This document shows positions 44,692 to 54,517 of a DNA stretch of 64,000 nucleotides, piece by piece (position 1 is the stretch's first letter; each line of letters begins with the position of its first letter). Source of the DNA: Aurantimicrobium minutum (GTDB lineage Bacteria; Actinomycetota; Actinomycetes; Actinomycetales; Microbacteriaceae). Below the pieces are notes generated by a model. The model was not told where the DNA came from. It did no database searches and saw only the letters and a list, made by a program, of their open reading frames with translations. Made by a program: the position numbers and the translations under genes. Location of the stretch: positions 434,001 to 498,000 of the forward strand of contig NZ_AP017457.1 in assembly GCF_002355535.1 (NCBI RefSeq), read 5' to 3'.

Positions 44692-45531
44692 TTAGTCGTC
44701 CTGGTAGCTGTGTTCGGGGCCTGGGTAGGCACCTGATTCCACATCAGCCTTGAAGGCAGTTGCTGCCTCACTAAGGACAGCACCAAGCTGTGCGTATTGC
44801 TTAACAAACTTGGGAACGCGTCCTGTGTTCAAGCCTGCAAAGTCTGTCCAAACTAAAAGCTGTCCGTCTGTGTGGGCACCAGCGCCCACGCTGATGGTCG
44901 GAATACTCAACTCGGCAGTGATGCGCGCTGCGAGCTCCGCAGGAATCATCTCAAGAACAACAGCGAACGCACCTGCTGCTTCAACAGCCTGGGCGTCTGC
45001 GAATACACGGTCAGCCGCCTCACCGCGTCCTTGAATCATGTGGCCACCCAAACCGTGCTCACTTTGCGGAGTAAATCCAACATGGCCCATGACAGGGATA
45101 CCAGATTCCACGATGCGACGAATTTGATCAGCGCTGCGAACTCCGCCTTCGAGTTTGACAGCGTGAGCATGGGTTTCTTTCATGAACCGCATTGCTGTGC
45201 GCAGTGCGTGTTCAGGACCTTCCTCATAGGACCCAAAAGGCATATCGGCAATCACGAATGCACGCTTAGCTGACAGGGCAACCGCACGGGTCAACGGAAC
45301 CAGTTCATCCACCGTCACAGGAAGGGTCGAGTCATATCCCAAGACAGTGTTTCCGGCAGAGTCACCGACAAGCAGGAAATCAATACCTGCTTCATCGAAG
45401 ATCTGCGCGGTCAACGTGTCGTAGCTCGTCAGCCCAGTGATTTTGATGCCATTAGCTTTAGCTTGGGCAAAATGACGCGTGCGAACACGCTTCAGGACAG
45501 CATCTGAGGTGGGATCGGGGTGAACACTCAT
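44692..45531 (-). CDS. panB: 3-methyl-2-oxobutanoate hydroxymethyltransferase
   Basis: First committed enzyme of pantothenate synthesis, 279 residues; it adds a hydroxymethyl group from methylene-tetrahydrofolate to 2-oxoisovalerate. Metal-binding Asp and context: LVGDSAGNTVLGYDSTLPVT, DMPFGSYE, KLEGG, MGHVGFTPQSE and the catalytic Glu in LEMIPAELA. A -10 hexamer ends 6 bases before the ATG and reuses the nadE stop codon, so panB may have its own promoter although it follows nadE by 9 bases. Confidence 0.95.
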   Translation of the reverse strand: MSVHPDPTSDAVLKRVRTRHFAQAKANGIKITGLTSYDTLTAQIFDEAGIDFLLVGDSAGNTVLGYDSTLPVTVDELVPLTRAVALSAKRAFVIADMPFGSYEEGPEHALRTAMRFMKETHAHAVKLEGGVRSADQIRRIVESGIPVMGHVGFTPQSEHGLGGHMIQGRGEAADRVFADAQAVEAAGAFAVVLEMIPAELAARITAELSIPTISVGAGAHTDGQLLVWTDFAGLNTGRVPKFVKQYAQLGAVLSEAATAFKADVESGAYPGPEHSYQDD

Positions 45532-45537
45532 AGATTC

Positions 45538-45543
45538 AGTCTA
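45538..45543 (-). promoter_or_regulatory. -10 element for panB, built on the nadE stop codon
   Basis: On the minus strand TAGACT ends 6 bases before the panB ATG; its TAG is the stop codon of nadE. Confidence 0.45.
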
Positions 45544-47280
45544 GTTACGGGTGAAAGTGACGGGCAGACGCCTATCTCGCCCGAAGGCCATCTGTGAAAT
45601 TTTGGGGCCAATGGCGCCTTGGCGTCTCTTCCACTCAGCACGGTCAACCAGAGTAATCACACGATCGACCATGTTTGGCTCAAACCCTCGGGCAATGATG
45701 ACATCGCGACCTACGCGTTCGGTGATGTATGCATCGAGAATGGCATCAAGGACGTCATAATCTGGCAGGGTGTCTTGATCGACCTGCCCTGGGCGCAATT
45801 CTGCCGAGGGCGGTTTCGTAATCGAATTCTCTGGGATGGGCGGAGTGAGACCTTTTTTGCGGGCGTGTGCATTGCGCCACTGCGCTAATTCCCACACCAA
45901 AGTTTTGGGGACATCACGAATGGGGGCAAAACCTCCCACGCTGTCTCCGTAGATGGTGCTGTAGCCGACAGCAATCTCTGTCTTATTACCTGTGGTGAGC
46001 ACCAGGTGACCTTCGGCATTACTCAACCCCATCAAAATGATTCCGCGAATACGTGCTTGAAGGTTTTCGGCAGAAATCCCCTCGAGGTGAAGCTGTTGTT
46101 CTACAGGCAAGACAAGATCCGCAATCGGTTCAGTGCGGATGTGTATTCCTAAACGCTCTGCGAGGTCATCAGCATCTGAGCGTGAATGGTCACTGGAATA
46201 TCGACTGGGCATTGATACGCCAAAGACCCGCTCGGGCCCTATTGCATCCACAGCGAGTGCTGCACTCACAGCAGAATCTATCCCACCAGAAAGCCCCAAA
46301 ATAACCGAGCTGAAGCCGTTCTTTTCCACATAGTCACGCATGCCCAAAACAAGTGCGTCCCAGATTTGTTCGTTGATTTCAAGCTGTGGAGCTATTTCTG
46401 CATGAACAGGTGTTCGTGACAAACGTTGTGGGTGGCCATCTCCGGCATCTATCACAGCAACACCGGGGCCAAGTTGAGCGCCATGGCTGGAAGATTCCTT
46501 AAGTTCGATATCCATCACGAGGGTTTGTTCAACGAATTGGTGGGCACGCGCCAGGAGTTTTCCCGAAGAGTTTGTGACGAAACTTCCACCATCGAAGACC
46601 AGATCATCTTGGCCCCCCACGATGTTGAGGTAGACAACAGGAGCATTGACTTGTTCTGCACGACGTTGGACCAGAGGAAGGCGAACTTCGTCCTTTTCTC
46701 GTTCAAAGGGTGAACCGTTCATCACCAGCAGAAGGCTCGGTTTAACTTCTGCAATGGCAGCTACAGGTCCGCCTTCGCGCCAAATATCTTCACAAATAGC
46801 CAAAGCGATATCTGCTCCGGCCACGTGCACAACCACGGCATCGTGGCCCGGACGGAAGATTCTGTATTCATCAAATACGGAGTAGTTGGGTAAGTGGTGC
46901 TTGTTATAAATTCCGATAACTCTGCCGTCCTGCAACACTGCGACCGAGTTATGGGCGATAGCTGAGGGGGAATGCGCTGAATTCTCGTGTTCATCTATGG
47001 GACCGTGCGGGAAGCCCACGAGAACAGGAATACTGCCTGCTCCAGCATCTGCGATGTTGTTGGCAACTCGTTGCAATACAGCCCAAGATTCCTTCAAAAA
47101 ATCTGGCCGGGTAGCAAGATCTTCGATGGGGTACCCGGTCAGGACCATTTCTCCGAATGCGACGAGGTCAGCACCCTGATTGTAGGCCTGTCTCACTGTG
47201 TTAACAATGTGTAAAGAATTGTGAGAAAAATCCCCTAAACGTGGGTTTGTCTGGGCAAGAGCCAAGCGAAGAATCGGCAT
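45541..47280 (-). CDS. nadE: Glutamine-dependent NAD+ synthase
   Basis: 579 residues in two parts. The N-terminal nitrilase-type glutaminase (about 1-270) has catalytic Glu in FGEMVLTGYP and Cys in LALAICEDIWREGGP. The C-terminal synthetase has the PP-loop LGLSGGIDSAVSAALA and the later TTGNKTEIAVGYSTIYGD segment. It amidates nicotinic acid adenine dinucleotide with glutamine nitrogen. It diverges from glnA2 across 35 bases; the pairing of two glutamine-linked genes may be chance. A hexamer ends 7 bases before the ATG, with no ribosome site. Confidence 0.95.
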   Translation of the reverse strand: MPILRLALAQTNPRLGDFSHNSLHIVNTVRQAYNQGADLVAFGEMVLTGYPIEDLATRPDFLKESWAVLQRVANNIADAGAGSIPVLVGFPHGPIDEHENSAHSPSAIAHNSVAVLQDGRVIGIYNKHHLPNYSVFDEYRIFRPGHDAVVVHVAGADIALAICEDIWREGGPVAAIAEVKPSLLLVMNGSPFEREKDEVRLPLVQRRAEQVNAPVVYLNIVGGQDDLVFDGGSFVTNSSGKLLARAHQFVEQTLVMDIELKESSSHGAQLGPGVAVIDAGDGHPQRLSRTPVHAEIAPQLEINEQIWDALVLGMRDYVEKNGFSSVILGLSGGIDSAVSAALAVDAIGPERVFGVSMPSRYSSDHSRSDADDLAERLGIHIRTEPIADLVLPVEQQLHLEGISAENLQARIRGIILMGLSNAEGHLVLTTGNKTEIAVGYSTIYGDSVGGFAPIRDVPKTLVWELAQWRNAHARKKGLTPPIPENSITKPPSAELRPGQVDQDTLPDYDVLDAILDAYITERVGRDVIIARGFEPNMVDRVITLVDRAEWKRRQGAIGPKISQMAFGRDRRLPVTFTRN

Positions 47281-47287
47281 AACAAGT

Positions 47288-47293
47288 AGCCTA
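47288..47293 (-). promoter_or_regulatory. -10 element for leaderless nadE mRNA
   Basis: On the minus strand TAGGCT ends 7 bases before the nadE ATG. Confidence 0.45.
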
Positions 47294-47315
47294 GTAGCGA
47301 TAGGAAAGGGTTCTT

Positions 47316-48653
47316 ATGGACAAGCAACAAGACTTCGTATTGCGCACTATTGAAGAGCGCGGTGTTAAGTTCGTTCGACTGTGGTTCACTGACGTGAACG
47401 GTACCCTCAAGTCTGTTGCTGTTGCGCCTGCTGAAGTCGAAGGTGCCTTTGCCGAAGGTGTCGGCATTGACGGGTCTGCCATCGAAGGACTTACGCGCGC
47501 CTATGAGGCTGACGTCCTTGCGCACCCCGATCCTTCAACCTTTCAGATCTTGCCCTGGCGTGGGGAAATCGACCCCACAGCCCGTATGTTCTGTGACATC
47601 AACACCCCAGATGGACAGCCTGCAGTCTCAGACCCAAGAAATGTTCTTAAGCGCACGCTTGCAAAGGCGGCAGAACGTGGTTTTACGTTCTACACCCACC
47701 CTGAAATTGAGTTTTACCTTCTGAAAGATTCTGACTGGGCAAATGGTGGTGCTCAACCTATTGATCACGCCGGGTACTTTGACAACGTTCCTGGCGGAAC
47801 AGCACATGATTTCCGTCGCAGGTCTGTACGCATGCTCGAAGACATCGGCATTTCGGTTGAGTTCAGTCACCATGAAGCAGGGCCTGGACAGAACGAAATT
47901 GACCTGCGTTACGCAGACGCACTGACCACCGCAGATAACATCATGACCTTCAGAACTGTTATCAAGGAAGTTGCTATGGAGCAGGGCGTGTATGCAACCT
48001 TCATGCCTAAGCCTTTTGCAGAGCACCCAGGTAGCGGTATGCACACCCACATGTCCTTGTTTGAAGGCGACAACAACGCCTTCTACGAAGCAGGAGCTAA
48101 GTACCAACTTTCAAAGGTTGGCCGCCAGTTTATTGCCGGCCTGCTCCACTACGCGCCTGAAATTACGGCAGTCACAAACCAGTACGTCAACTCGTACAAG
48201 CGTCTCTGGGGCGGCGGTGAAGCTCCTGCTTTTGCTAACTGGGGTCACAACAACCGTTCTGCACTGGTTCGTGTTCCTGTCTATAAACCAGGCAAAGGTC
48301 AAAGCGCTCGTATTGAATATCGCGCTATCGACTCAGCTGCAAACCCCTATCTCGCATACTCCGTGCTTCTTGCCGCGGGTCTGAAGGGTATTGAAGAGAG
48401 CATGGATCTTCCAGCGGAAGCTGAAGAGAATGCCTGGGAGCTCACAGACACTGAGCGTAAAGCACTCGGTTACAAGCCACTTCCTTCTAGTTTGAACAAT
48501 GCCATCAGCTTGATGGAGGAGTCTGAGCTTGTAGCCGAGACGCTGGGATCCAAAGTCTTTGATTATGTGTTGCGCAACAAGCGCCAGGAATGGGCAGACT
48601 ACCGAAACCAGGTCACCAATTTCGAGCTACGTTCCAACCTCGAAACTCTCTAG
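47316..48653 (+). CDS. glnA2: Glutamine synthetase family protein, GlnA2 type
   Basis: 445 residues, shorter than GlnA1. Glutamate/metal sites: FYTHPEIEFYLL, HHEAGPGQNEIDLRYADAL, GSGMHTHMSL and the Arg-rich NNRSALVRVPVY, RIEYRAIDS. The region that holds the adenylylation tyrosine in GlnA1 reads NAWELTD here, so it is not a target of that kind of control. The type is also found next to glnE in Mycobacterium. GGAAAGGG precedes the ATG. Whether it makes glutamine or a related gamma-glutamyl product is open. Confidence 0.9.
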   Translation: MDKQQDFVLRTIEERGVKFVRLWFTDVNGTLKSVAVAPAEVEGAFAEGVGIDGSAIEGLTRAYEADVLAHPDPSTFQILPWRGEIDPTARMFCDINTPDGQPAVSDPRNVLKRTLAKAAERGFTFYTHPEIEFYLLKDSDWANGGAQPIDHAGYFDNVPGGTAHDFRRRSVRMLEDIGISVEFSHHEAGPGQNEIDLRYADALTTADNIMTFRTVIKEVAMEQGVYATFMPKPFAEHPGSGMHTHMSLFEGDNNAFYEAGAKYQLSKVGRQFIAGLLHYAPEITAVTNQYVNSYKRLWGGGEAPAFANWGHNNRSALVRVPVYKPGKGQSARIEYRAIDSAANPYLAYSVLLAAGLKGIEESMDLPAEAEENAWELTDTERKALGYKPLPSSLNNAISLMEESELVAETLGSKVFDYVLRNKRQEWADYRNQVTNFELRSNLETL

Positions 48654-48667
48654 ACACTTCACTTCCC

Positions 48668-51637
48668 GTGGCACTGTCGCGCACTCAGCTCGCAAAGGCT
48701 GGTTTCACTGAACTCAGTGAAGCGATGGAGTGCGTTGACTCTGTGGTTGCCGTCACAGGTGCGCAACCCGAACTTATTCTTACTGCAGTTTCTTCAAGTG
48801 CTGATCCTGATAGAGCATTAATGTGGCTTGTTCGGCTTGGACAAACTCAGCCTGCATTGGCTGTGTTGAAGAAGATTCTTAGGAAAGAAGAAGCCACCAC
48901 TCGGTTGCTCAAAATCCTGGGTGGTTCCCGTGGGCTTGCAGAGTTTATCGAGAGACATCCGCACACCCTCAATGTTTTTTTGAATGAACCCCAGCTACCA
49001 GGAGATCAAGAAAAGCTGCGGGATTCTCTGTTAGATAGCGTTCAAGCCACCAAATCAATTGCAAAGCTCAAGGCAGACCAAGCACGCGATGCACTGCGCA
49101 TTCGTTACCGGGAACACTTGCTGAGTATTGCGCTCTGGGACCTCAACCATGAAGACCCGCTCTCTCAAATTGAGGTCGTTACTGGCGCGCTATCAGATAT
49201 CGCAGGAGCTGCCTTGGAAGCAGGCCTTGCGGTAGCGCGGGCTGAAGTAGCCGAGCAGTTCAGTGCCGAACAGGTGGCACTTGTCGACCTAGCGATTATC
49301 GGCATGGGTAAGTGCGGTGCTCGTGAACTGAACTATCTCAGCGATGTCGATGTCATTTATGTTGCCCGCTCGCGTGACGAGGCAGCTCTGTCAACTGACC
49401 AGGCATTGACCATCGCTACCCGTCTTGCTCAGCACACAGCACGAAGCATCTATGAAGTTTCTAAAGAACCTGGGTTATGGGAAGTAGATGCCAATCTGCG
49501 TCCAGAGGGCAAGGACGGTGCTCTTGTTCGAACCCTCGAGTCTCACATGGCCTATTACGATCGTTGGGCTAAAGACTGGGAATTCCAAGCTCTCCTCAAA
49601 GCGAGGCCGCTGGCGGGTAGTTTAGAACTGGGAGAGCAATACATTGCCAGCGTTGCACCCAAAGTATGGTCAAGTGCAAGCCGATCAAACTTTGTTGAAC
49701 AGGTACAGCGTATGCGCGAAAGAGTCACTGAGAATATTCCGGGTGACGATGTGGAATATCAAATCAAACTCGGTCCAGGTGGCCTTCGGGATATTGAATT
49801 TACTGTTCAATTACTTCAACTTGTTCACGGCCTTGTTGATGACACTGTTCATACCCGTGGCACACTAGAGTCGCTGCAACGCTTGTCCCAGGCTGGTTAT
49901 GTTGGTCGGGATGAAGCACAAAGCTTTGCTCATGATTATCGTTTCTTGCGTTTGTTAGAACATCGCATGCAATTACGAGATCTGACTCGAACCCACCTCA
50001 TGCCCAGAGGCGAGGCAGAACAGCGTGTTTTAGCTCGAGCTACAGGTTTGTGGAACACTGCTGCAGAAGTCGTCACCAATTGGCAACAAACCAAACTCGA
50101 AGTCCGTGAACTCCATGAGCGTCTGTTCTACCGGCCCTTGCTCGCTGCGGTAGCAAAGCTGCCTGAAGAAACTCACCAGCTCACGAGTGACCAAGCTGAA
50201 GCTCGTCTTGCTGCTATTGGATTCAGAGATCCGAAGGGGTCGCTGAAACACATAGCCGCACTCACATCTGGTGTCTCCAGACGTGCAGCGATTCAACGCG
50301 CATTACTTCCGGTCATGTTGCAATGGCTTTCCGAAGGCGCAAATCCAGATCATGGCCTGTTGAGTTTCCGATTGCTGAGTGAACAATTGGGGGAGTCGCA
50401 CTGGTTCCTTCGTATGCTGCGAGATTCTGCAGGTGCCGCACAACGCCTCACACAAGTCCTCAGTGGGTCGCGTTACGTCTCTGATTTGATGGAACTCATA
50501 CCTGAATCAGCAGCGTGGTTTGATGGCGATGAAGAATTGCAGCCGACCCCGGCAGAAGTACTCAGTGCGGAAGTGCTGTCAATCTTGGCCCGCCACCACG
50601 AGGACGATGAAGCTGCCCGCAAAGCTGTGCGATCCATGCGTCGCCGTGAAGTATTACGTTTAGCAATCGGCGGAATCCTCAACGTCCTCACAATCGACCA
50701 AATCAGTCAAGGCCTCAGTGACGTCACCACTGCTGCGTTGAGTGGGTACTTAGGCATTTCACTTCGGGAATCACAGCAGAACCCAGAGTTTGCCGTCATT
50801 GCGATGGGGCGTTACGGAGGGCAAGAACTCGGCTTCGATAGTGACGCTGACGTGATTTATGTTTATCGTGGAACGCCTGAGTGTGACGGGGAGGCGGCCC
50901 AGAAACGTGCTGAACGGATCATTCTTCGAATAAAGGAGCTGGCAGAAGACCCTAGACTCCCATTCGACATTGACACAGATCTCCGCCCCGAGGGAAAGAA
51001 TGGAGCCATAGCTCGATCTTTGGACTCTTACGCCGCTTACTATGCACGGTGGTCTCTGATGTGGGAAGCACAGGCTTTATTGCGTGCACGCGCCGTTCTC
51101 GGCCCTGAACAACTTCAATCAGACATGATGGAGCTGATCAACAGTGTTCGTTATCCCGCAGATATCAGCATCGATGATGTCCGCGAAATCAGACGCATCA
51201 AAGCGCGTGTGGAGGCAGAACGTTTGCCACAGGGCGCTGATCCTTCACGGCATGTGAAATTAGGTCGAGGATCTCTTAGTGATGTTGAGTGGACGGTTCA
51301 ATTACTCCAACTTCAGTACGCACATCAGTTCCCTCAATTGCAGACCACCTCTTCGATCACTGCACTCCGGGTTGCCGCCCACGAACAACTCATTTCACAA
51401 GAAGATGCCTCAAAGCTCATCGAGGCGTGGATTTTTGCTTCACGGGTGAGGTCAGGAATCACTATTTGGGCTGATAAAGCTACCGACGTTCTACCTCAAG
51501 ACACTCGAGACCTCGAGGGTATTGCCCGACTGTTGAATTATCCGCCCGGATCTGCAAGCCGCCTTGAAGAGGATTACCTTTCCATTACCAGGCGATCTCG
51601 CCAGGTAGTGGAACGCGTGTTTTTTGATTTCTCTTAG
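48668..51637 (+). CDS. glnE: Glutamine synthetase adenylyltransferase / adenylyl-removing enzyme
   Basis: 989 residues, two nucleotidyltransferase halves. The first active site reads IIGMGKCGARELNYLSDVDVIYV (near residue 210), the second VIAMGRYGGQELGFDSDADVIYVYR (near 715); the paired G-x-D-x-D acids are present in both. LRPEGKDG and LRPEGKNG follow each. It attaches or removes AMP on glutamine synthetase in response to nitrogen state. The GTG at 48668, 14 bases after glnA2, starts the typical LSRTQLAKAGF; no ribosome site is obvious, so start and coupling to glnA2 are less certain than the product. Confidence 0.94.
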   Translation: MALSRTQLAKAGFTELSEAMECVDSVVAVTGAQPELILTAVSSSADPDRALMWLVRLGQTQPALAVLKKILRKEEATTRLLKILGGSRGLAEFIERHPHTLNVFLNEPQLPGDQEKLRDSLLDSVQATKSIAKLKADQARDALRIRYREHLLSIALWDLNHEDPLSQIEVVTGALSDIAGAALEAGLAVARAEVAEQFSAEQVALVDLAIIGMGKCGARELNYLSDVDVIYVARSRDEAALSTDQALTIATRLAQHTARSIYEVSKEPGLWEVDANLRPEGKDGALVRTLESHMAYYDRWAKDWEFQALLKARPLAGSLELGEQYIASVAPKVWSSASRSNFVEQVQRMRERVTENIPGDDVEYQIKLGPGGLRDIEFTVQLLQLVHGLVDDTVHTRGTLESLQRLSQAGYVGRDEAQSFAHDYRFLRLLEHRMQLRDLTRTHLMPRGEAEQRVLARATGLWNTAAEVVTNWQQTKLEVRELHERLFYRPLLAAVAKLPEETHQLTSDQAEARLAAIGFRDPKGSLKHIAALTSGVSRRAAIQRALLPVMLQWLSEGANPDHGLLSFRLLSEQLGESHWFLRMLRDSAGAAQRLTQVLSGSRYVSDLMELIPESAAWFDGDEELQPTPAEVLSAEVLSILARHHEDDEAARKAVRSMRRREVLRLAIGGILNVLTIDQISQGLSDVTTAALSGYLGISLRESQQNPEFAVIAMGRYGGQELGFDSDADVIYVYRGTPECDGEAAQKRAERIILRIKELAEDPRLPFDIDTDLRPEGKNGAIARSLDSYAAYYARWSLMWEAQALLRARAVLGPEQLQSDMMELINSVRYPADISIDDVREIRRIKARVEAERLPQGADPSRHVKLGRGSLSDVEWTVQLLQLQYAHQFPQLQTTSSITALRVAAHEQLISQEDASKLIEAWIFASRVRSGITIWADKATDVLPQDTRDLEGIARLLNYPPGSASRLEEDYLSITRRSRQVVERVFFDFS

Positions 51638-51643
51638 AAACCA

Positions 51644-51673
51644 AGAATGCCGCCCCCGAAGGAGCGGCATTCT
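51644..51673. terminator. Bidirectional terminator between glnE and glnA1
   Basis: A 10-base-pair stem, AGAATGCCGC paired with GCGGCATTCT, with a 10-base loop, between two convergent genes. Confidence 0.8.
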
Positions 51674-51693
51674 GAGAGTTTTCTCTGTTCGGA

Positions 51694-53118
51694 CTAAACG
51701 CCGTAGTAGAGCTCGAACTCGAAGGGGTGTGGACGAAGCGACAGCGGCTTGATTTCGTTATCACGCTTGTACGAAATCCAGGTGTCGATGAGGTCCTTAG
51801 TGAACACGTTGCCTGCGAGCAGGAATTCGTGGTCTTTTTCGAGTGCAACAAGAGCATCTTCGAGAGAGCTAGGAACCTGAGGAATGTTCTTTGCTTCCTC
51901 GGGTGGCAATTCGTAGAGGTCCTTGTCAACAGGCTCGTGAGGTTCGATGCGGTTCTTGATTCCATCAAGTCCAGCCATCATCTGTGCGGCGAATGCGAGG
52001 TAAGGGTTACCTGACGCATCTGGTGCACGGAACTCGATGCGCTTTGCCTTGGGGTTGTTACCGGTCAAGGGGATACGAATCGCAGCTGAACGGTTACCAG
52101 CGGAGTAAACAAGGTTTACGGGAGCTTCGTAACCAGGAACCAAGCGGTGGTAGGAGTTCACGGTTGGGTTGGTGAATGCAAGCACAGCACCTGCGTGCTT
52201 GAGCAGTCCACCGATGTACCAACGAGCGATGTCAGAAAGTCCGCCGTAGCCGTTCTCGTCGTAGAACAGTGGCTTGCCGTCGTTCCACAGCGACTGGTGG
52301 GTGTGCATACCTGAACCGTTGTCACCGAAGAGTGGCTTAGGCATGAAGGTTGCGGTCTTGCCCCACTCGTTAGCGGTGTTCTTCACGATGTACTTGAATT
52401 TCAGGATGTCATCGGCAGCACGAACCATGGTGTCGAAGCGGTAGTTGATTTCACCCTGACCTGCAGTTCCAACCTCGTGGTGGCTGCGCTCAAGAATAAG
52501 GCCTGCGTTCATGAGCTTAAGGCAGATGTCATCGCGGAGATCTGCGTGCTGGTCGACGGGGGAAACAGGGAAGTAGCCACCCTTGTATGGAGTGGTGTTT
52601 GCAAGGTTTCCGCCTTCGATCTTCTTGCCGGAGTTCCAGGGAGCCTCAGAAGAGTCAATCTTGTAGAAGGAGGTCTGCTGGTTTACTTCGTAACGTACGT
52701 CATCGAAGATGAAGAACTCTGCTTCAGGAGCGAAGAAAGCGGTGTCAGCGATACCGGTAGAAGCCAAGTACTTTTCTGCCTTCTTAGCAACCTGACGGGG
52801 GTCGCGGTGGTAGATCTCACCGGTGCGAGGGTTGTAGATGTCAAAGAGCATCACAAGAGTGCGCTCGGTACGGAACTCATCGATGTAGCAGGTGGTGGGG
52901 TCTGGAATGAGCTGCATGTCGGACTCGTGAATCGAAGCAAAGCCGCGAATAGAAGAGCCATCAAACATTTGGCCTACGGTGAAGAATTCTTCATCCACGG
53001 TTGATGCAGGAATGTTGAAGTGCTGCTGGACACCGGGCAAATCGGTGAAACGGATATCAAGGAACTTGACGTCAGTGTCCTTGATGAACTTGAGAACCTC
53101 GGAGGAATCTTTGAACAT
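51694..53118 (-). CDS. glnA: Glutamine synthetase type I (GlnA1)
   Basis: 474 residues, the length of the main ammonia-assimilating dodecameric enzyme. Motifs: [59 protein letters not shown] and RSAAIRIPL. The adenylylation site is intact: [11 protein letters not shown], with Tyr near residue 400, which is the target of GlnE encoded on the facing strand. GGAG lies 10 bases before the ATG. It diverges from the RDD gene. Confidence 0.97.
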   Translation of the reverse strand: MFKDSSEVLKFIKDTDVKFLDIRFTDLPGVQQHFNIPASTVDEEFFTVGQMFDGSSIRGFASIHESDMQLIPDPTTCYIDEFRTERTLVMLFDIYNPRTGEIYHRDPRQVAKKAEKYLASTGIADTAFFAPEAEFFIFDDVRYEVNQQTSFYKIDSSEAPWNSGKKIEGGNLANTTPYKGGYFPVSPVDQHADLRDDICLKLMNAGLILERSHHEVGTAGQGEINYRFDTMVRAADDILKFKYIVKNTANEWGKTATFMPKPLFGDNGSGMHTHQSLWNDGKPLFYDENGYGGLSDIARWYIGGLLKHAGAVLAFTNPTVNSYHRLVPGYEAPVNLVYSAGNRSAAIRIPLTGNNPKAKRIEFRAPDASGNPYLAFAAQMMAGLDGIKNRIEPHEPVDKDLYELPPEEAKNIPQVPSSLEDALVALEKDHEFLLAGNVFTKDLIDTWISYKRDNEIKPLSLRPHPFEFELYYGV

Positions 53119-53246
53119 GCTTTATTTGCTCCAAATTTGATGGATTTAGCGTTACTACGTGTGTGTAGCGATGACTTAAATGTACGAGTCTGGCGTTGCA
53201 GTGCTGTATCGCAATTGTTTCATTCATGTTACAAGCTAAACGACCG

Positions 53247-53252
53247 TAAACT
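53247..53252 (+). promoter_or_regulatory. -10 element for the RDD gene
   Basis: TAAACT ends 7 bases before the ATG at 53260 and decides that start over an in-frame ATG inside the glnA1 region. Confidence 0.5.
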
Positions 53253-53259
53253 TTGGCAT

Positions 53260-53721
53260 ATGACTTCTCCTTCAGGTCCAGGAAATAAGGACAACAACAT
53301 CCCCCTGAGTTCCTACCCGGGGGAAAGGCTGGGTTTACCTGAATCTGGTCCACAATCAGTAGCACGTGTGGGTCGTCGCCTGCTCGCAATTACTCTGGAC
53401 TGGGTTATTTCAGCGCTTGTTTTGATGCTGGTGACCGGAAAAGACTATTTGACGCTATCTTCTTCAGCAGCAGGTCAATTGCAGTTATTGGGAGTTTTTG
53501 TCGTACTCCAAATACTTGGCATCTGGTTTATTGGAGGAAGTATGGGGCACCGCATTTTCCGCCTCTATCTTGTAAACATTTCGGGCGGTGCACTCGACTG
53601 GTGGCGTCCTATCGTGCGCAGTGTGCTGCTGGCGTTGGTAGTTCCTGCCTTGGTGTGGGATTCAGATCAACGAGGTTTTCACGACAAGATCGCTGGAACG
53701 ATTCTTCTGAAATCCAGTTAA
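53260..53721 (+). CDS. RDD-family membrane protein
   Basis: 153 residues. After a hydrophilic N-terminus the RDD domain begins SVARVGRRLLAITLDWVISALVLML (the R-R...D pattern that names the family), a second membrane segment follows, then SMGHRIFRLYLVNISGGALDWWRPIVRSVLLALVVPALVWD and a final FHDKIAGTILLK. The function is not established. The same protein lies beside glnA1 and the DUF4191 gene in Mycobacterium, but the link is only positional. Confidence 0.88.
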   Translation: MTSPSGPGNKDNNIPLSSYPGERLGLPESGPQSVARVGRRLLAITLDWVISALVLMLVTGKDYLTLSSSAAGQLQLLGVFVVLQILGIWFIGGSMGHRIFRLYLVNISGGALDWWRPIVRSVLLALVVPALVWDSDQRGFHDKIAGTILLKSS

Positions 53722-53723
53722 CG

Positions 53724-53752
53724 CAGTGAAGCCCGCGTCGCGGGCTTCACTG
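53724..53752. terminator. Bidirectional terminator between RDD and DUF4191 genes
   Basis: A 12-base-pair stem, CAGTGAAGCCCG paired with CGGGCTTCACTG, with a 5-base loop. It lies between convergent stops. Confidence 0.82.
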
Positions 53753-53763
53753 GAATGCTTTTC

Positions 53764-54459
53764 TTAGCGTGCGCGAGATGGGCGCACTTTGAATGGGTCG
53801 ATTCCCTTGGGGATAGGAACGTTAGTTCCCAATGACGACAAACGGTTTGCCACAATACGAACTTCACTCTTGGTCAATGCATGCTTGATTTTCGTCATCT
53901 GCCAACCAAGTTTGTACAGCTTGACAGAAGTTTCGTCGGGGCCGACCGTGAGCACTGTAATGGGAACGTTGGGTAGAACCTTGGCGGTTTTACGACGCTC
54001 ATCATCAACGAGCCGCTGTGTACGAGCTATGGGGCCTTCAGCAATGAGAACCACGCCACCGCGACCAACTGCACGATAGATCGCATCTTTGGTCTTGGGG
54101 TTGATGGCTACTGGTGTCTCTTCGCCAATCCAACTGCGTCGCAGTGCAGACTTTAATACCGCTCCGACCGCGCCTGGCTGGCCTTCAATTTGTGAGTAGG
54201 CAGCACGCTCGGCGCGACGCCCCAGGACAATCATGCCAACGAGCACACCAGTCATCACGCCAATGAGAATCCACAACACCAAGATAAAGATGTTTCCATT
54301 GCTCAGAGCGATACCTGCACCGGTTCCAATTGCAGTGGGGCCTAAGAAGGCAAGCAATATCAGTGCAACAACGCTCTTGTCGTAGCGACGGGTCATTTGG
54401 AAGACCTGCCACATTTGCTTCAAGCGTGAGGGGCCTTTGGGCTTTTTTGTGCGTGCCAT
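53764..54459 (-). CDS. DUF4191 family membrane protein
   Basis: 231 residues. A basic N-terminus (KKPKGPSRLKQM) precedes two membrane segments at about residues 32-85 (VVALILLAFLGPTAIGTG, then ILVLWILIGVMTGVLVGMIVLG). The rest is a cytoplasmic domain with AIYRAVGRGGVVLIAEG and MTKIKHALTKSEVRIVANRL. Family of unknown function, conserved in actinobacteria near lipA/lipB and glnA1. A hexamer ends 7 bases before the ATG. Confidence 0.87.
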   Translation of the reverse strand: MARTKKPKGPSRLKQMWQVFQMTRRYDKSVVALILLAFLGPTAIGTGAGIALSNGNIFILVLWILIGVMTGVLVGMIVLGRRAERAAYSQIEGQPGAVGAVLKSALRRSWIGEETPVAINPKTKDAIYRAVGRGGVVLIAEGPIARTQRLVDDERRKTAKVLPNVPITVLTVGPDETSVKLYKLGWQMTKIKHALTKSEVRIVANRLSSLGTNVPIPKGIDPFKVRPSRAR

Positions 54460-54466
54460 GGTGAAC

Positions 54467-54472
54467 AGAATA
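54467..54472 (-). promoter_or_regulatory. -10 element for the DUF4191 gene
   Basis: On the minus strand TATTCT ends 7 bases before the ATG. Confidence 0.45.
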
Positions 54473-54517
54473 CCTATCTTGCAGAGGTTGGTGGACCAAC
54501 CACGAGGTGGATGTGAT

